From positions 1-64,000 of the forward strand of contig NZ_JAHXRQ010000014.1 of assembly GCF_019392335.1 (NCBI RefSeq): 64,000 bases of DNA, read 5' to 3'. Source of the DNA: Mameliella sp. CS4. GTDB lineage: Bacteria; Pseudomonadota; Alphaproteobacteria; Rhodobacterales; Rhodobacteraceae. How positions within the stretch are numbered: the first letter of the stretch is position 1; each line of letters opens with the position of its first letter. Positions 55,768 to 64,000 of the stretch are shown here, piece by piece. The position numbers and the translations under genes are program-made. Under the pieces are notes generated by a model. The model saw only the letters and a program-made list of their open reading frames with translations. It was not told the origin of the DNA and ran no database searches.

Positions 55768-56433
55768 TTACAGGCCGACGAGCGCCGCCAGACCAGAGAC
55801 ATCCTTCATCTCGGTATAGCCGTAGTAGGGGTTGGCCGGTTCATGGCCACGGTTGACCCAGACCTTGTTCCGTATCCCCAGATCATGCGCCGTCATCAGG
55901 TCATAGCGAAAGCTGGACGACACGTGCAGCACGTCTTCGGGACCGCAGCCCAGCATGTCGAACATATACTCAAAGGCCCGCATCTGCGGCTTGTAGGCCT
56001 GGGCGCTTTCGGCGGTATAGACATGGGCGATCGGGGCGCCCAGCTTGGCGATGTTGTACGGGATCTGCTCGTTCATCGAGTTGGTCAGCGCCACCAGCGG
56101 GATCTTGTCGGCGATCTTGGCCAGTCCGGCAGGCACGTCCGCGTGAGGGCCCCATGTGGGCACGCGGTTGTAGATCTCGACGGCAATTTCCGGGTCAAAG
56201 GCGATGCCGTTGCGTTTGCAGGTCCGTTCAAGCGCGTTGTGCACCAGATCGGCATAGGGTTTCCACGCGCCCAGGACTTCATCCAGCCGGTAGGCCGTGA
56301 AATCGGCGATGAAGGTGGTCATCTGCTCTTCGGTCAGGATGTCGGCGTAATGCGCACGCGCAGCGCCCGCCATGTCGAAGTTGATCATCGTTCCGTGGCA
56401 GTCGAAGGTTATGAATTTGGGGCGGAAGGTCAT
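55768..56433 (-). CDS. Haloacid dehalogenase type II-like hydrolase, copy 1
   Basis: 221 residues. FITFDCHGTMINFD carries the nucleophile Asp10; VALTNSMNEQ has the Thr/Ser of motif II; YKPQMRAFEYM the Lys of motif III; LHVSSSFRYDLMTAHDLG the acidic motif IV region. The motif IV region reads SSSFRYD, so it may act on a non-halogenated substrate. Start at ATG 56433. Upstream partner of the FAD oxidoreductase. The gene at 61665 is a relative. Confidence 0.82.
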   Translation of the reverse strand: MTFRPKFITFDCHGTMINFDMAGAARAHYADILTEEQMTTFIADFTAYRLDEVLGAWKPYADLVHNALERTCKRNGIAFDPEIAVEIYNRVPTWGPHADVPAGLAKIADKIPLVALTNSMNEQIPYNIAKLGAPIAHVYTAESAQAYKPQMRAFEYMFDMLGCGPEDVLHVSSSFRYDLMTAHDLGIRNKVWVNRGHEPANPYYGYTEMKDVSGLAALVGL

Positions 56434-56650
56434 CTTTGTCTCCAGGTACTGTGTTCCCATCTTTGCCGGGTTTTGACCGAAGCGCTTGCCGCGTTTGCCG
56501 AATAAAGAGCACGAAATGGCGTATCGCAGGGGGCATGCGGCACGACCTGCCGCCTGCGCGGCATCTTCGGTCCCGGCGGATGGGCGCGTGCGGGCAGACT
56601 GTTGGCAACGACCACCGCGCGCCGCTGGCGCCCTACCGGAAGGCCCTGAC

Positions 56651-57019
56651 ATGTCCCAATTCGGTCCGATCGACCACGCCCCTGCATTCGAGCCGCGCCG
56701 GGATGTCGCCGCGCCAGACCGCCTGATCGAAGGGACGCCCGCCTTTCAGACCTGGGAGCTGGATACCGCGCTGGCGGAGGCCGGGAAATGGGGCAAGATC
56801 CGCACCGGCATCTGGGAGGCGACACCAGGCACGACCCGGTCGATGAAGGGAGAAACCTTTGAATTCTGTCACATTCTGTCGGGTCGCGTCGAAATCGGCG
56901 AAGAGGGCGGCGAAACGCGGTCTTTCGGGGCCGGGGACAGTTTCGTCCTGAAGCCGGGGTTCGTGGGCACATGGAAGACTGTCGAGACTGTGCGCAAGAT
57001 CTTTGTCATCGCGTCCTGA
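56651..57019 (+). CDS. Cupin-domain protein (DUF861-like)
   Basis: 122 residues. GIWEATPGTTRSMKGETFEF and ILSGRVEIGEEGGETRSFGAGD, then SFVLKPGFVGTWKTVETVRK, form a single small beta barrel like (S)-ureidoglycine aminohydrolase-type cupins of DUF861. Often encoded beside amine or polyamine oxidases. Divergent from the haloacid-dehalogenase-like gene across 217 bases; followed 14 bases later by the deacetylase. Confidence 0.8.
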   Translation: MSQFGPIDHAPAFEPRRDVAAPDRLIEGTPAFQTWELDTALAEAGKWGKIRTGIWEATPGTTRSMKGETFEFCHILSGRVEIGEEGGETRSFGAGDSFVLKPGFVGTWKTVETVRKIFVIAS

Positions 57020-57033
57020 GAGGAGGAATAGCA

Positions 57034-58146
57034 ATGGACCTTTCCGCTGCCGATCTGCTTGACCGTCTTGTCGGGTTTCCCAGTGTCGTGGGCACGCCCA
57101 ACGGCGATTTGATGGATTTTGTCAGCGGCTATCTCTCCGCCCATGATGTGCCGCATACCCGGCTTCAGGGGCCGGAGGGAGACCGCTCCAACCTGTTTGC
57201 GACCATCGGCGATGCCGCGCGCCCGGGGTATATCCTGTCCGGGCATGTGGATGTTGTCCCGGCGAAAGAGCCGGAATGGCACGGCGATCCCTTTGTCATG
57301 CGCCGCAAAGAGGGCCGGATGATCGGGCGCGGCACCTGTGACATGAAGGGCTTTGTCGCGGCGGTGCTTGCCGCCGTTCCCGAGTTGCGGCGCATGGACC
57401 TCACCGCGCCGATCCACATCGCGCTGTCCTATGATGAGGAGGCGGGTTGTCGCGGGGTGCCGCATATGCTGATCGCGCTGCCCGATCTCTGTGCCGCGCC
57501 CTTGGGCTGTATCGTCGGTGAGCCGACCGGACTGGTTCCAGTGCTGGCCCACAAGGGCAAGGCCGCGCTGCGGCTGCAGGCTTCGGGGCGCGCGGGGCAC
57601 AGCTCTCGGCCCGATCTGGGGCACAACGCGATCCACGCCCTGCTTCCGGCGCTAGAGGCCGCGGTGGCGCAGGCCTCTGCGCTGCGGGCGGGTCCGCAGG
57701 ATGACCGCTTTGCCCCGCCTTATTCGACGCTCCAGATTGGCACGGTCCAGGGCGGGCAGGCGATCAATATCATCCCCGAGGCCGCAGAGGCGGCGATAGA
57801 GGCGCGCGCCATCGCCGGGGTCGATCCAAAGGTGGTGCTTGCCCCCGTTCTTGACGCGCTTGGCGAAGATGTCACAGCCGATTGGTTGTCCACCTATCCG
57901 GCGCTTGCGCTGGCAGCGGATCATCCGCTGGCCGCGCTGCTGCACCGGATTTCCGGCAGTGCGCCACTTGGGGCGGTCAGTTTCGGGACCGAGGCCGGGT
58001 TGTTCCAGCAGGCAGGCGTGCCCGCGATTATCTGTGGCCCGGGGGATATTTCCCGCGCGCATCGGCCCGAGGAATACCTGACAGAGGCGGAGCTTGCGGG
58101 CGCGGTGGAGATGATCCTGTCGCTGGGCCGGGCGCTCAGCGCATGA
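57034..58146 (+). CDS. M20 deacetylase, acetylornithine deacetylase-like
   Basis: 370 residues. YILSGHVDVVPAKEPEWHGD supplies the first zinc His/Asp; RGTCDMKGF the bridging Asp; ALSYDEEAGCRGVPH the catalytic and metal Glu pair; GRAGHSSRPDLGHNAI the dimerisation-domain His. Removes an N-acyl group from an amino acid or amine; ArgE-like, but in a catabolic setting. GAGAGGAGG precedes the ATG. Confidence 0.86.
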   Translation: MDLSAADLLDRLVGFPSVVGTPNGDLMDFVSGYLSAHDVPHTRLQGPEGDRSNLFATIGDAARPGYILSGHVDVVPAKEPEWHGDPFVMRRKEGRMIGRGTCDMKGFVAAVLAAVPELRRMDLTAPIHIALSYDEEAGCRGVPHMLIALPDLCAAPLGCIVGEPTGLVPVLAHKGKAALRLQASGRAGHSSRPDLGHNAIHALLPALEAAVAQASALRAGPQDDRFAPPYSTLQIGTVQGGQAINIIPEAAEAAIEARAIAGVDPKVVLAPVLDALGEDVTADWLSTYPALALAADHPLAALLHRISGSAPLGAVSFGTEAGLFQQAGVPAIICGPGDISRAHRPEEYLTEAELAGAVEMILSLGRALSA

Positions 58147-58280
58147 GATCCGAAAGCTACCGGCATTTCCTGCGGCGACCTCCCCGGCCTGAAACCGAAA
58201 CTGCTGCCCGAGCCCGGGATCAAGCCGAAACTGCCACCGGCCCAACGCTAGGCTGACTGCGAACAAAGCGGATCTATTCC

Positions 58281-59126
58281 ATGACGATTGCCAAGACCGA
58301 CAGCGGCTCGCTGTCCGGGGCGGAGATCGCCCTTGCAGACTTCACAGCCGATCACATCGCCGGCGCCATGCGGCTGTCGCAGGATGTCAGCTGGCCGCAT
58401 CGCGCCGAAGACTGGGCGCTGAGCCTGTCGCTGTCCAAGGGCGTTGTCGCCCTGGCCAATGGGCAGGTGGTCGGCACGGCCCTGTGCACAGCCTTTGGTC
58501 CGGTCGCAACGCTGAACATGATCATCGTCGATGCCGCGCTGCGCGGTCGTGGGCTGGGCCGTGCCCTCATGGAGCGCGTGATCGCCTTGGCCGGGCCGCG
58601 CGAAATGCGGCTGGTGGCGACGGCGGAGGGCTTGCCGCTCTATGAAAAGCTGGGGTTCAAGGCAGAGAGCAGGATCTTCCAGCATCAGGGCATCGCCCGC
58701 GCGCCGGTCGGGGACAACACCGTGACCACCGGCTCTGTTGCCAAGATCGGGCGCCTGGCGAAGATGGACGAGGCCGCCTCTGGCCTGTCGCGCGAACCCC
58801 TTTTGGCAAAGATCGCCGGGAACGGCTGGGTCCTTGTCGCGGAGCAGGGGTTTGCCCTGATCCGCGACTTTGGGCGCGGCAAGGTGCTTGGCCCTGTGGT
58901 AGCGCAAGAGACCGCAACGGCACAGGCTCTGGTGACCGAGGCGGCACACCGCTGTGACGGCCAGTTTCTGCGCATCGACCTGCCCGAGGGCAGGGGTCTT
59001 TCCGATCTTGTCGAAACGCTTGGCCTGGCATCGGCCGGTGGCGGGATCGCCATGCGGCGCGACGCCCGGACCGCGCAACCCACTGATTACAAAACATTCG
59101 CCCTTGTGTCGCAGGCACTGGGCTGA
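58281..59126 (+). CDS. Two-domain GNAT acetyltransferase, copy 2
   Basis: 281 residues. First domain: LNMIIVDAALRGRGLGRALMERVI is the acetyl-CoA loop and helix. Second domain: LIRDFGRGKVLGPVVAQETA parallels the FGRGWVIGPIVAED region of the gene at 53533, so the two are paralogues with the same plan. Followed 17 bases later by the aminotransferase. One may acetylate a toxic amine, the other a product, but this is inference. Confidence 0.8.
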   Translation: MTIAKTDSGSLSGAEIALADFTADHIAGAMRLSQDVSWPHRAEDWALSLSLSKGVVALANGQVVGTALCTAFGPVATLNMIIVDAALRGRGLGRALMERVIALAGPREMRLVATAEGLPLYEKLGFKAESRIFQHQGIARAPVGDNTVTTGSVAKIGRLAKMDEAASGLSREPLLAKIAGNGWVLVAEQGFALIRDFGRGKVLGPVVAQETATAQALVTEAAHRCDGQFLRIDLPEGRGLSDLVETLGLASAGGGIAMRRDARTAQPTDYKTFALVSQALG

Positions 59127-59143
59127 CCCTGACGGAGACTGAT

Positions 59144-60517
59144 ATGTTGACCAATTCCCTTGTCGAGCTGGACCGCCAGCACCTTGTTCACCCGTTGTCC
59201 TCCTTTCGCGGGCACGAAGACCGCGGCGTGCGCGTTCTGCGCTCGGCCAAGGGGGCCAGGGTCACGGATGCCGAAGGGCGCGAACTGATTGACGGGTTTG
59301 CCGGGCTGTGGTGCGTCAACGCGGGCTACGGTCAGGAAAGCGTGGTTGAGGCAGCCGCCGAACAGATGCGGACGCTGCCCTATGCCACCGGCTATTTCGA
59401 CCTCGGGTCCGAAGCGCCCATTCGCCTTGCCGCCGCACTGGCCGAGCGCAGCCCGGGCGATCTGAACCATATCTTTTTCACGCTCGGCGGATCCGACGCG
59501 GTGGACAGCACGATCCGCTTTGTCCGCTATTACTGGCATTCCAAGGGGATGCCCGAACGTGATCAGTTCATCTCGGTCGAACAGGGGTTTCACGGATCGT
59601 CCACAATGGGCGCCGGGCTGACGGCGCTGCCCGGGTTCCATGACGGGTTTGGCGTGCCCTATTCCTGGCAGCACAAGATTTCGTCGCACTACCTCTATCG
59701 CAACCCGCTGGGCGACGATCCGCAGACGGTCATCGACGCCTCGGTCGCCGAGCTGCGCGCCAAGGTCGCGGCCATCGGCGAAGACAAGGTGGCGGCATTT
59801 TATGTCGAGCCGATTCAGGGGTCGGGGGGCGTTCTGGTGCCGCCCAAGGGTTGGATCAAGGCGATGCGCGATGTTTGCGCCGAGCTGGGCATCCTGTTCA
59901 TCGCGGATGAGGTCATCACCGGCTTTGGCCGCACGGGCCCGATGTTTGCTTGCGAAGACGAAGGGATCGTGCCGGACCTGATGACCTGCGCCAAGGGTCT
60001 GACCTCGGGCTATGCGCCGATGGGCGCGGTGTTCATGGCAGACCACGTCTATGAGACCATCGCCGACGGGGCAGGGGCCAAGGCCGTGGGCCACGGGTTT
60101 ACCTATTCCGCGCATCCGGTCTCTGCCGCCGTGGCGCTGGAGGTTCTGGCGCTCTACGAAGGCGGGTTGTTCGAAAACGGCGTCAAGGCCGGGGCGCGTC
60201 TGATGGCCGGATTGGAGAGCTTGCGCGACCACCCGCTTGTCGGCGACGTGCGCGGGCGGGGCATGCTGGCGGCGGTCGAGCTGGTGACGGACAAGGTCGC
60301 CAAGACCCCGTTGCCCGCCGAGGTGCAGCCCGGCACACGGTTGTTTGACCGGGCGTGGGAGCAGGGGGTGATCATGCGCTGCTTTGCGCATGGCGTTTTC
60401 GGCTATGCGCCGCCGCTGTGTTGCACCGATGCCGAGATCGACGCCATCGTCGAGCGCACGCGCACCGTGCTGGATCTCACGCTGGAAGACCCCGAGATAC
60501 GGGCCGTCCTACGCTGA
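59144..60517 (+). CDS. Class III aminotransferase, polyamine/omega-amino type
   Basis: 457 residues. LIDGFAGLWCVNAGYGQES is the start typical of omega-amine:pyruvate transaminases; HGSSTMGAGLTALPGF, then ILFIADEVITGFGRTG (cofactor Asp) and TCAKGLTSGYAPMGAVF with the PLP Lys. Moves an amino group from a terminal amine or beta-amino acid to a keto acid. Closest in style to SpuC. Shares one base with the dehydrogenase start, so co-translated. Confidence 0.87.
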   Translation: MLTNSLVELDRQHLVHPLSSFRGHEDRGVRVLRSAKGARVTDAEGRELIDGFAGLWCVNAGYGQESVVEAAAEQMRTLPYATGYFDLGSEAPIRLAAALAERSPGDLNHIFFTLGGSDAVDSTIRFVRYYWHSKGMPERDQFISVEQGFHGSSTMGAGLTALPGFHDGFGVPYSWQHKISSHYLYRNPLGDDPQTVIDASVAELRAKVAAIGEDKVAAFYVEPIQGSGGVLVPPKGWIKAMRDVCAELGILFIADEVITGFGRTGPMFACEDEGIVPDLMTCAKGLTSGYAPMGAVFMADHVYETIADGAGAKAVGHGFTYSAHPVSAAVALEVLALYEGGLFENGVKAGARLMAGLESLRDHPLVGDVRGRGMLAAVELVTDKVAKTPLPAEVQPGTRLFDRAWEQGVIMRCFAHGVFGYAPPLCCTDAEIDAIVERTRTVLDLTLEDPEIRAVLR

Positions 60518-61428
60518 TGGCGCTGCTGTTTCTCTCGACACCTGAACGGGCCGAGGTCTGGCAACCGATCTTTGCCGAGGCGGGCGAAGAGCTGATCGTG
60601 GGCGAGGCGGCGGTGAGCGATCCCGCCGCCGTGACCCATATCCTGTGCTGGAAGCCGCCGGACGATCTGGCGCGCTATCCCAATCTCAGGGGGGTGATCA
60701 GTTCCGGCGCGGGGGTCGATCAGATGCCACCGATGCCCGACGGTGTGGCGCTTGTGCGCACCCTTGCCCCCGGCATCGAGGAAATGGTCCGCGACTGGGT
60801 GGTCATGGCCACGCTCATGCTGCACCGCGACATGCCGCGTTACCTGCAACAGCAGGGGCTTGGACAGTGGTCGGCGCATCCGGTTCCGCTGGCCCGTGGC
60901 ACCCGTGTCGCGATCATGGGGGTGGGCCGGATCGGCCAGCTGGTGGCCCGGACACTGGGCGATATGGGCTTTGCGCTGTCGGGCTGGTCGCGGTCCGGTC
61001 GCGCCGTCGAGGGGATGACGATCTTTGGTGCGGATGATCTAGGGGCTTTTCTGGCACAAGCGGACATCCTTGTCTGCCTGCTGCCGCTGACGGCTCAGAC
61101 GCGCGGGCTGCTGAATGCCGATCTTTTCGGGAAACTGCCCGCCGGGGCCAGGCTGGTGCATGCCGGGCGCGGGGCGCACCTGGACATGCAGGCGCTGAAA
61201 TCAGCGCTGGACCGGGGGCAGCTCACTTCGGCCATGCTGGACGTGACAAACCCCGAACCGCTGCCTGCGGATCACTGGGCCTGGGGCGACCCGCGGGTCT
61301 GCATCACGCCACATGTGGCGGCAAGCACCGATCACGCCGAAGGCGCGCGCCATGCTCTGGAGGTGATCCGCGCGGATCGAAACAACATGGATCTTCCGGG
61401 TCGAGTCGACCCGCGCAAGGGGTATTGA
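60517..61428 (+). CDS. D-2-hydroxyacid dehydrogenase, GhrA-like
   Basis: 303 residues. VAIMGVGRIGQLVARTLGDMG binds NAD(P)H; VHAGRGAHLD has the catalytic Arg; NPEPLPADH the Glu; ITPHVAASTDH the His. Reduces a 2-keto acid such as glyoxylate or hydroxypyruvate, or oxidises the reverse. Placement after the transaminase suggests it handles the keto acid formed. Overlaps the aminotransferase stop by one base. The 236 bases after it hold no clear gene. Confidence 0.87.
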   Translation: MALLFLSTPERAEVWQPIFAEAGEELIVGEAAVSDPAAVTHILCWKPPDDLARYPNLRGVISSGAGVDQMPPMPDGVALVRTLAPGIEEMVRDWVVMATLMLHRDMPRYLQQQGLGQWSAHPVPLARGTRVAIMGVGRIGQLVARTLGDMGFALSGWSRSGRAVEGMTIFGADDLGAFLAQADILVCLLPLTAQTRGLLNADLFGKLPAGARLVHAGRGAHLDMQALKSALDRGQLTSAMLDVTNPEPLPADHWAWGDPRVCITPHVAASTDHAEGARHALEVIRADRNNMDLPGRVDPRKGY

Positions 61429-61664
61429 GGCGCTGTTGCGGGGGCAGGATATATGCCGCCGCGTCCGGCAATACAGAAGAATATGCTGCGGCTTCCCCGG
61501 AATTCAGATTCTTTGCGGGCTGTTTTCGGGGGAGGCTGATGGGAACGGACAACAGGCCATGCCGACCTCGGACTGCAATATGCCGAACGGCCGTCCGGGG
61601 CGCGGAGATGCCGGCCAGAGCCTGCGGCGTCACCGGGGCTTTCTATAGACAGGGGACAACCAAG

Positions 61665-62396
61665 ATGGCAACCGCCACCGAGACGAAACCGCTAACAGCT
61701 TTCCGTTACGTCAGTTTTGACGTGGTCGGCACGCTCATCGACTTCGAAGGCGCGATCAAGTCCGGACTGGCCGACATTGCCTCGAAGGAGGGCATCGAGC
61801 TGGATGGCGAAGCGGCTCTGTCGGTCTACCGTGACGCGCGCTACGACGCCGAGGCCCAGAGGTTCCCGGATGACCTGGGGCGCTGCTATGGCCGGATCGC
61901 CGCGGCCTTTGGCCTGCCGGATACGCCGGACTACCGCCAGCATATGGTTGATGCCGTAGGCGATGCCAAACCTTTTGCCGACAGTGCCGGGGCGCTGGCC
62001 CGGCTCAAGACCCGCTACAAGCTGATCGCCATGACCAATGCGCAGCGGTGGGCCTTTGACAAATTCGCCGCCAAACTGGGCAATCCGTTCTGGGCGGGTT
62101 TCACCGTCGATGAAACTGGTGTCGAGAAACCCGATCCGGCTTTTTTCGAACAGGTCTTTGACCATGTCGCGACGGATGGTGGCACCAAGGGTGACATCCT
62201 GCACACGGCTCAGAGCCAGTACCATGACATCGGCATTTCGCGCGAGCTGGGCATGACCAACGCCTGGATTCAGCGCCGCCACGGGCAGGATGGCTATGGC
62301 GGCACGATCGAGCCCGCGCAGTTCACCGAACCGGATTACCACTTTCACGCGCTGAGCGACCTGGCCGACGCGGTGGAGGAGGCCTTTGACGCTTAA
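61665..62396 (+). CDS. Haloacid dehalogenase-like hydrolase, copy 2
   Basis: 243 residues from ATG 61665. YVSFDVVGTLIDFEGAI gives the Asp nucleophile with VV in place of the usual second Asp, as in dehalogenase-type rather than phosphatase-type members. MTNAQRWAFDKF is motif II, EKPDPAFFEQV motif III with Lys, and HTAQSQYHDIGISRELG the motif IV region. Related to the gene at 55768. Directly upstream of the solute-binding protein gene. Confidence 0.84.
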   Translation: MATATETKPLTAFRYVSFDVVGTLIDFEGAIKSGLADIASKEGIELDGEAALSVYRDARYDAEAQRFPDDLGRCYGRIAAAFGLPDTPDYRQHMVDAVGDAKPFADSAGALARLKTRYKLIAMTNAQRWAFDKFAAKLGNPFWAGFTVDETGVEKPDPAFFEQVFDHVATDGGTKGDILHTAQSQYHDIGISRELGMTNAWIQRRHGQDGYGGTIEPAQFTEPDYHFHALSDLADAVEEAFDA

Positions 62397-62461
62397 ACCG
62401 CCGTTTCGAAGCGGAGCGAAGACCCCAAGATCCAAACTTTCAAACCAGCAGGGAAACTGAC

Positions 62462-64000
62462 ATGACAAAGACACCGACAAACTGGACCGGCCGCGACGAT
62501 GCAGCGGTCGAAAACATGATCCGCCGCGGCGCATCCCGCCGTGATCTGCTTCGGATGCTGATGGCATCGGGCGTGACCGCCGCCGTGGGCGGATCGGTCC
62601 TGATGAAAGCCTCGGCCGCCGTTGCCCAGACACCGAAGAGTGGTGGCACGCTGAAGGCGGCGGGCTGGTCCTCGTCCACTGCGGATACGTTGGACCCGGC
62701 CAAGGCCACGCTGTCGACCGACTATGTGCGGTGTTGCGCCTACTACAACCGCCTGACCTTCCTGAACAGCGAAGGCGCCGTCGAGATGGAACTGGCAGAG
62801 AGCATCTCGTCGGACGATGCGCAGACCTGGGAAGTAAAGCTGAGGTCCGGCGTCGAGTTCCACGATGGCAAGACGCTGAACGCCGAAGACGTCGTCTATT
62901 CGCTCAAGCGCCACCTCGATCCCGCGGTCGGCTCCAAGGCCAATTCCATCGCCAAGCAGATGGCCGAGATCAGCAAGCTGGACGACCTGACGGTCAAGAT
63001 CGTGCTGGAAGAGCCCAACGCCGACCTGCCGACGATTCTGGCGCTGCACCACTTCATGATCATCGCCGCCGGCACCACCGACTTCAGCAATGCCAACGGC
63101 ACCGGCGCCTTCGTCAGCGACTCTTTTGAGCCGGGCGTGCGGTCGGTCGGTGTGCGGAACGAGAACTATTTCAAGCCGCAGGGCGCCTATCTGGATGCGT
63201 TCGAATTCTTCGCCATTCCCGACAACAACGCCCGTGTGAACGCGCTGCTGTCCGGGGACATCGAACTGGCCGCGGCCGTCAACCCGCGTTCCTTGCGGAT
63301 GATCGAAGGGCAGGACTCGGTGCGTGCCTCGATTTCGACCTCGGGCAACTACACCAACCTGAACATGCGCCTCGACATGCCGCCGGGCAACCAGATGGAT
63401 TTCGTGGACGGGATGAAGTCCCTGATCCACCGTGAGCAGATCCAGAAGTCGGTGATGCGCGGCCTGGCCGAGATCGCCAACGACCAGCCGGTTTCCCCGG
63501 CCAACCGTTACCACAACCCCAACCTCGCGCCCCGCGCCTACGATCCCGAAAAGGCCAAGTTCCACTTCGAGAAGGCCGGGCTGCTCGGGACGGAAATCCC
63601 GCTGGTCGCCTCGGAGGCCGCCGGGTCTTCGATCGACATGGCGACGGTGGTCCAGCAGGCCGGTTCGAAGATAGGAATGAACTTCAAGGTCGATCGCGTG
63701 CCCTCCGATGGCTATTGGTCGAACTACTGGCTGAAGGCTCCCGTGCATTTCGGCAACATCAACCCGCGCCCGACGCCAGATATCCTGTTCTCGCTGCTCT
63801 ACGCATCGGACGCCCCCTGGAACGAAAGCCAGTTCAAGTCCGAGAAGTTCGACAAGATGATGGTCGAGGCGCGCGGCCTGCTGGACGAGGAACAGCGGAC
63901 CGCGATGTACTGGGACATGCAGGAAATGATCGCCAATGAGGCAGGCACGGCCATTCCGGTGTATATTTCCAATGTCGACGCCGTCACCAACAAGCTGGGC
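62462..64000 (+). CDS. ABC transporter solute-binding protein, family 5, partial
   Basis: 513 codons visible, open at the right edge. MIRRGASRRDLLRMLMASG is a twin-arginine signal, followed by a hydrophobic stretch and AAVAQ cleavage site, so the protein is exported folded to the periplasm. The mature part begins GGTLKAAGWSSSTADTLDPA and shows VKLRSGVEFHDGKTLNAEDVVYSLKR, the DppA/OppA hallmark. It captures a peptide- or opine-like substrate for an ABC importer whose other genes should follow. GCAGGGAAACTG precedes the ATG. Confidence 0.92.
   Translation, partial: MTKTPTNWTGRDDAAVENMIRRGASRRDLLRMLMASGVTAAVGGSVLMKASAAVAQTPKSGGTLKAAGWSSSTADTLDPAKATLSTDYVRCCAYYNRLTFLNSEGAVEMELAESISSDDAQTWEVKLRSGVEFHDGKTLNAEDVVYSLKRHLDPAVGSKANSIAKQMAEISKLDDLTVKIVLEEPNADLPTILALHHFMIIAAGTTDFSNANGTGAFVSDSFEPGVRSVGVRNENYFKPQGAYLDAFEFFAIPDNNARVNALLSGDIELAAAVNPRSLRMIEGQDSVRASISTSGNYTNLNMRLDMPPGNQMDFVDGMKSLIHREQIQKSVMRGLAEIANDQPVSPANRYHNPNLAPRAYDPEKAKFHFEKAGLLGTEIPLVASEAAGSSIDMATVVQQAGSKIGMNFKVDRVPSDGYWSNYWLKAPVHFGNINPRPTPDILFSLLYASDAPWNESQFKSEKFDKMMVEARGLLDEEQRTAMYWDMQEMIANEAGTAIPVYISNVDAVTNKLG

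Noticed and set aside
61429..61664. Cys-rich small gene before the second dehalogenase-like gene
   Set aside because: Random codon use and no ribosome site; treated as intergenic.
1..64000. CRISPR array
   Set aside because: No series of regularly spaced direct repeats seen on either strand.

Overview
The window looks like the chromosome of a marine alphaproteobacterium of the Rhodobacteraceae (Roseobacter group). It is GC-rich with strong G/C preference at third codon positions. It carries riboflavin and nusB genes in typical alphaproteobacterial order, a tRNA-His without the usual G-1, an alphaproteobacterial-type SOS box (GTTC-N7-GTTC) before mmcB, and aerobic benzoyl-CoA (box) genes. Genus cannot be fixed from what is visible.

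Positions 1 to about 27,270 are the late half of a temperate, long non-contractile-tailed prophage, read left to right. Its order is: two unknown genes, DNA packaging, head, head-tail connectors, tail tube, tail chaperones with a canonical -1 frameshift site, tape measure, tail tip, hub, an esterase-bearing tail fibre, a lysis module with nested spanins, a three-gene glycan cassette, and lower-GC accessory (moron) genes partly on the opposite strand. The head is a mosaic: lambda-like terminase, connector, portal, protease/scaffold and decoration protein, but a Mu gpT-like major capsid protein. The element ends next to tRNA-Tyr (27275-27358), whose 3' end faces the prophage, as expected if that tRNA is the attachment site. 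Integrase, repressor and replication genes would lie to the left, outside the window.

Positions 27,300 to 36,600 are core chromosome: rlmB, ribBX-ribH-nusB, an HdeD-like membrane protein, a tandem pair of small membrane proteins, a minus-strand pair encoding a coiled-coil membrane protein and a periplasmic ClpP-like protein, SOS-boxed mmcB, and small housekeeping genes.

Positions 36,600 to 49,500 are an aromatic degradation region. It holds paaG with a MarR regulator, a second MarR gene, benzoate-CoA ligase, an alpha/beta hydrolase, a DUF309 protein, boxC, boxB, a 55-residue protein with a ferredoxin-type cysteine motif, boxA, a thioesterase and boxR. Benzoate is activated to benzoyl-CoA, epoxidised by BoxAB and hydrolytically ring-opened by BoxC; products feed beta-oxidation-like steps. 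TGCA-N6-TGCA sites lie before both the ligase gene and boxC, matching what I recall as the BoxR operator. A thiolase-family gene and tRNA-His follow.

Positions 49,700 to 64,000 begin with a decayed IS3-type transposase and continue with a catabolic island: a trimethylamine-dehydrogenase-like flavoenzyme, a divergent LysR regulator, two two-domain acetyltransferases, a FAD amine oxidase-like enzyme, two haloacid-dehalogenase-like proteins, a cupin, an M20 deacetylase, a class III aminotransferase, a D-2-hydroxyacid dehydrogenase and, running off the right edge, a twin-arginine-exported family 5 solute-binding protein. Together these suggest import and breakdown of an N-substituted amine, amino acid or polyamine; the substrate cannot be read from sequence.
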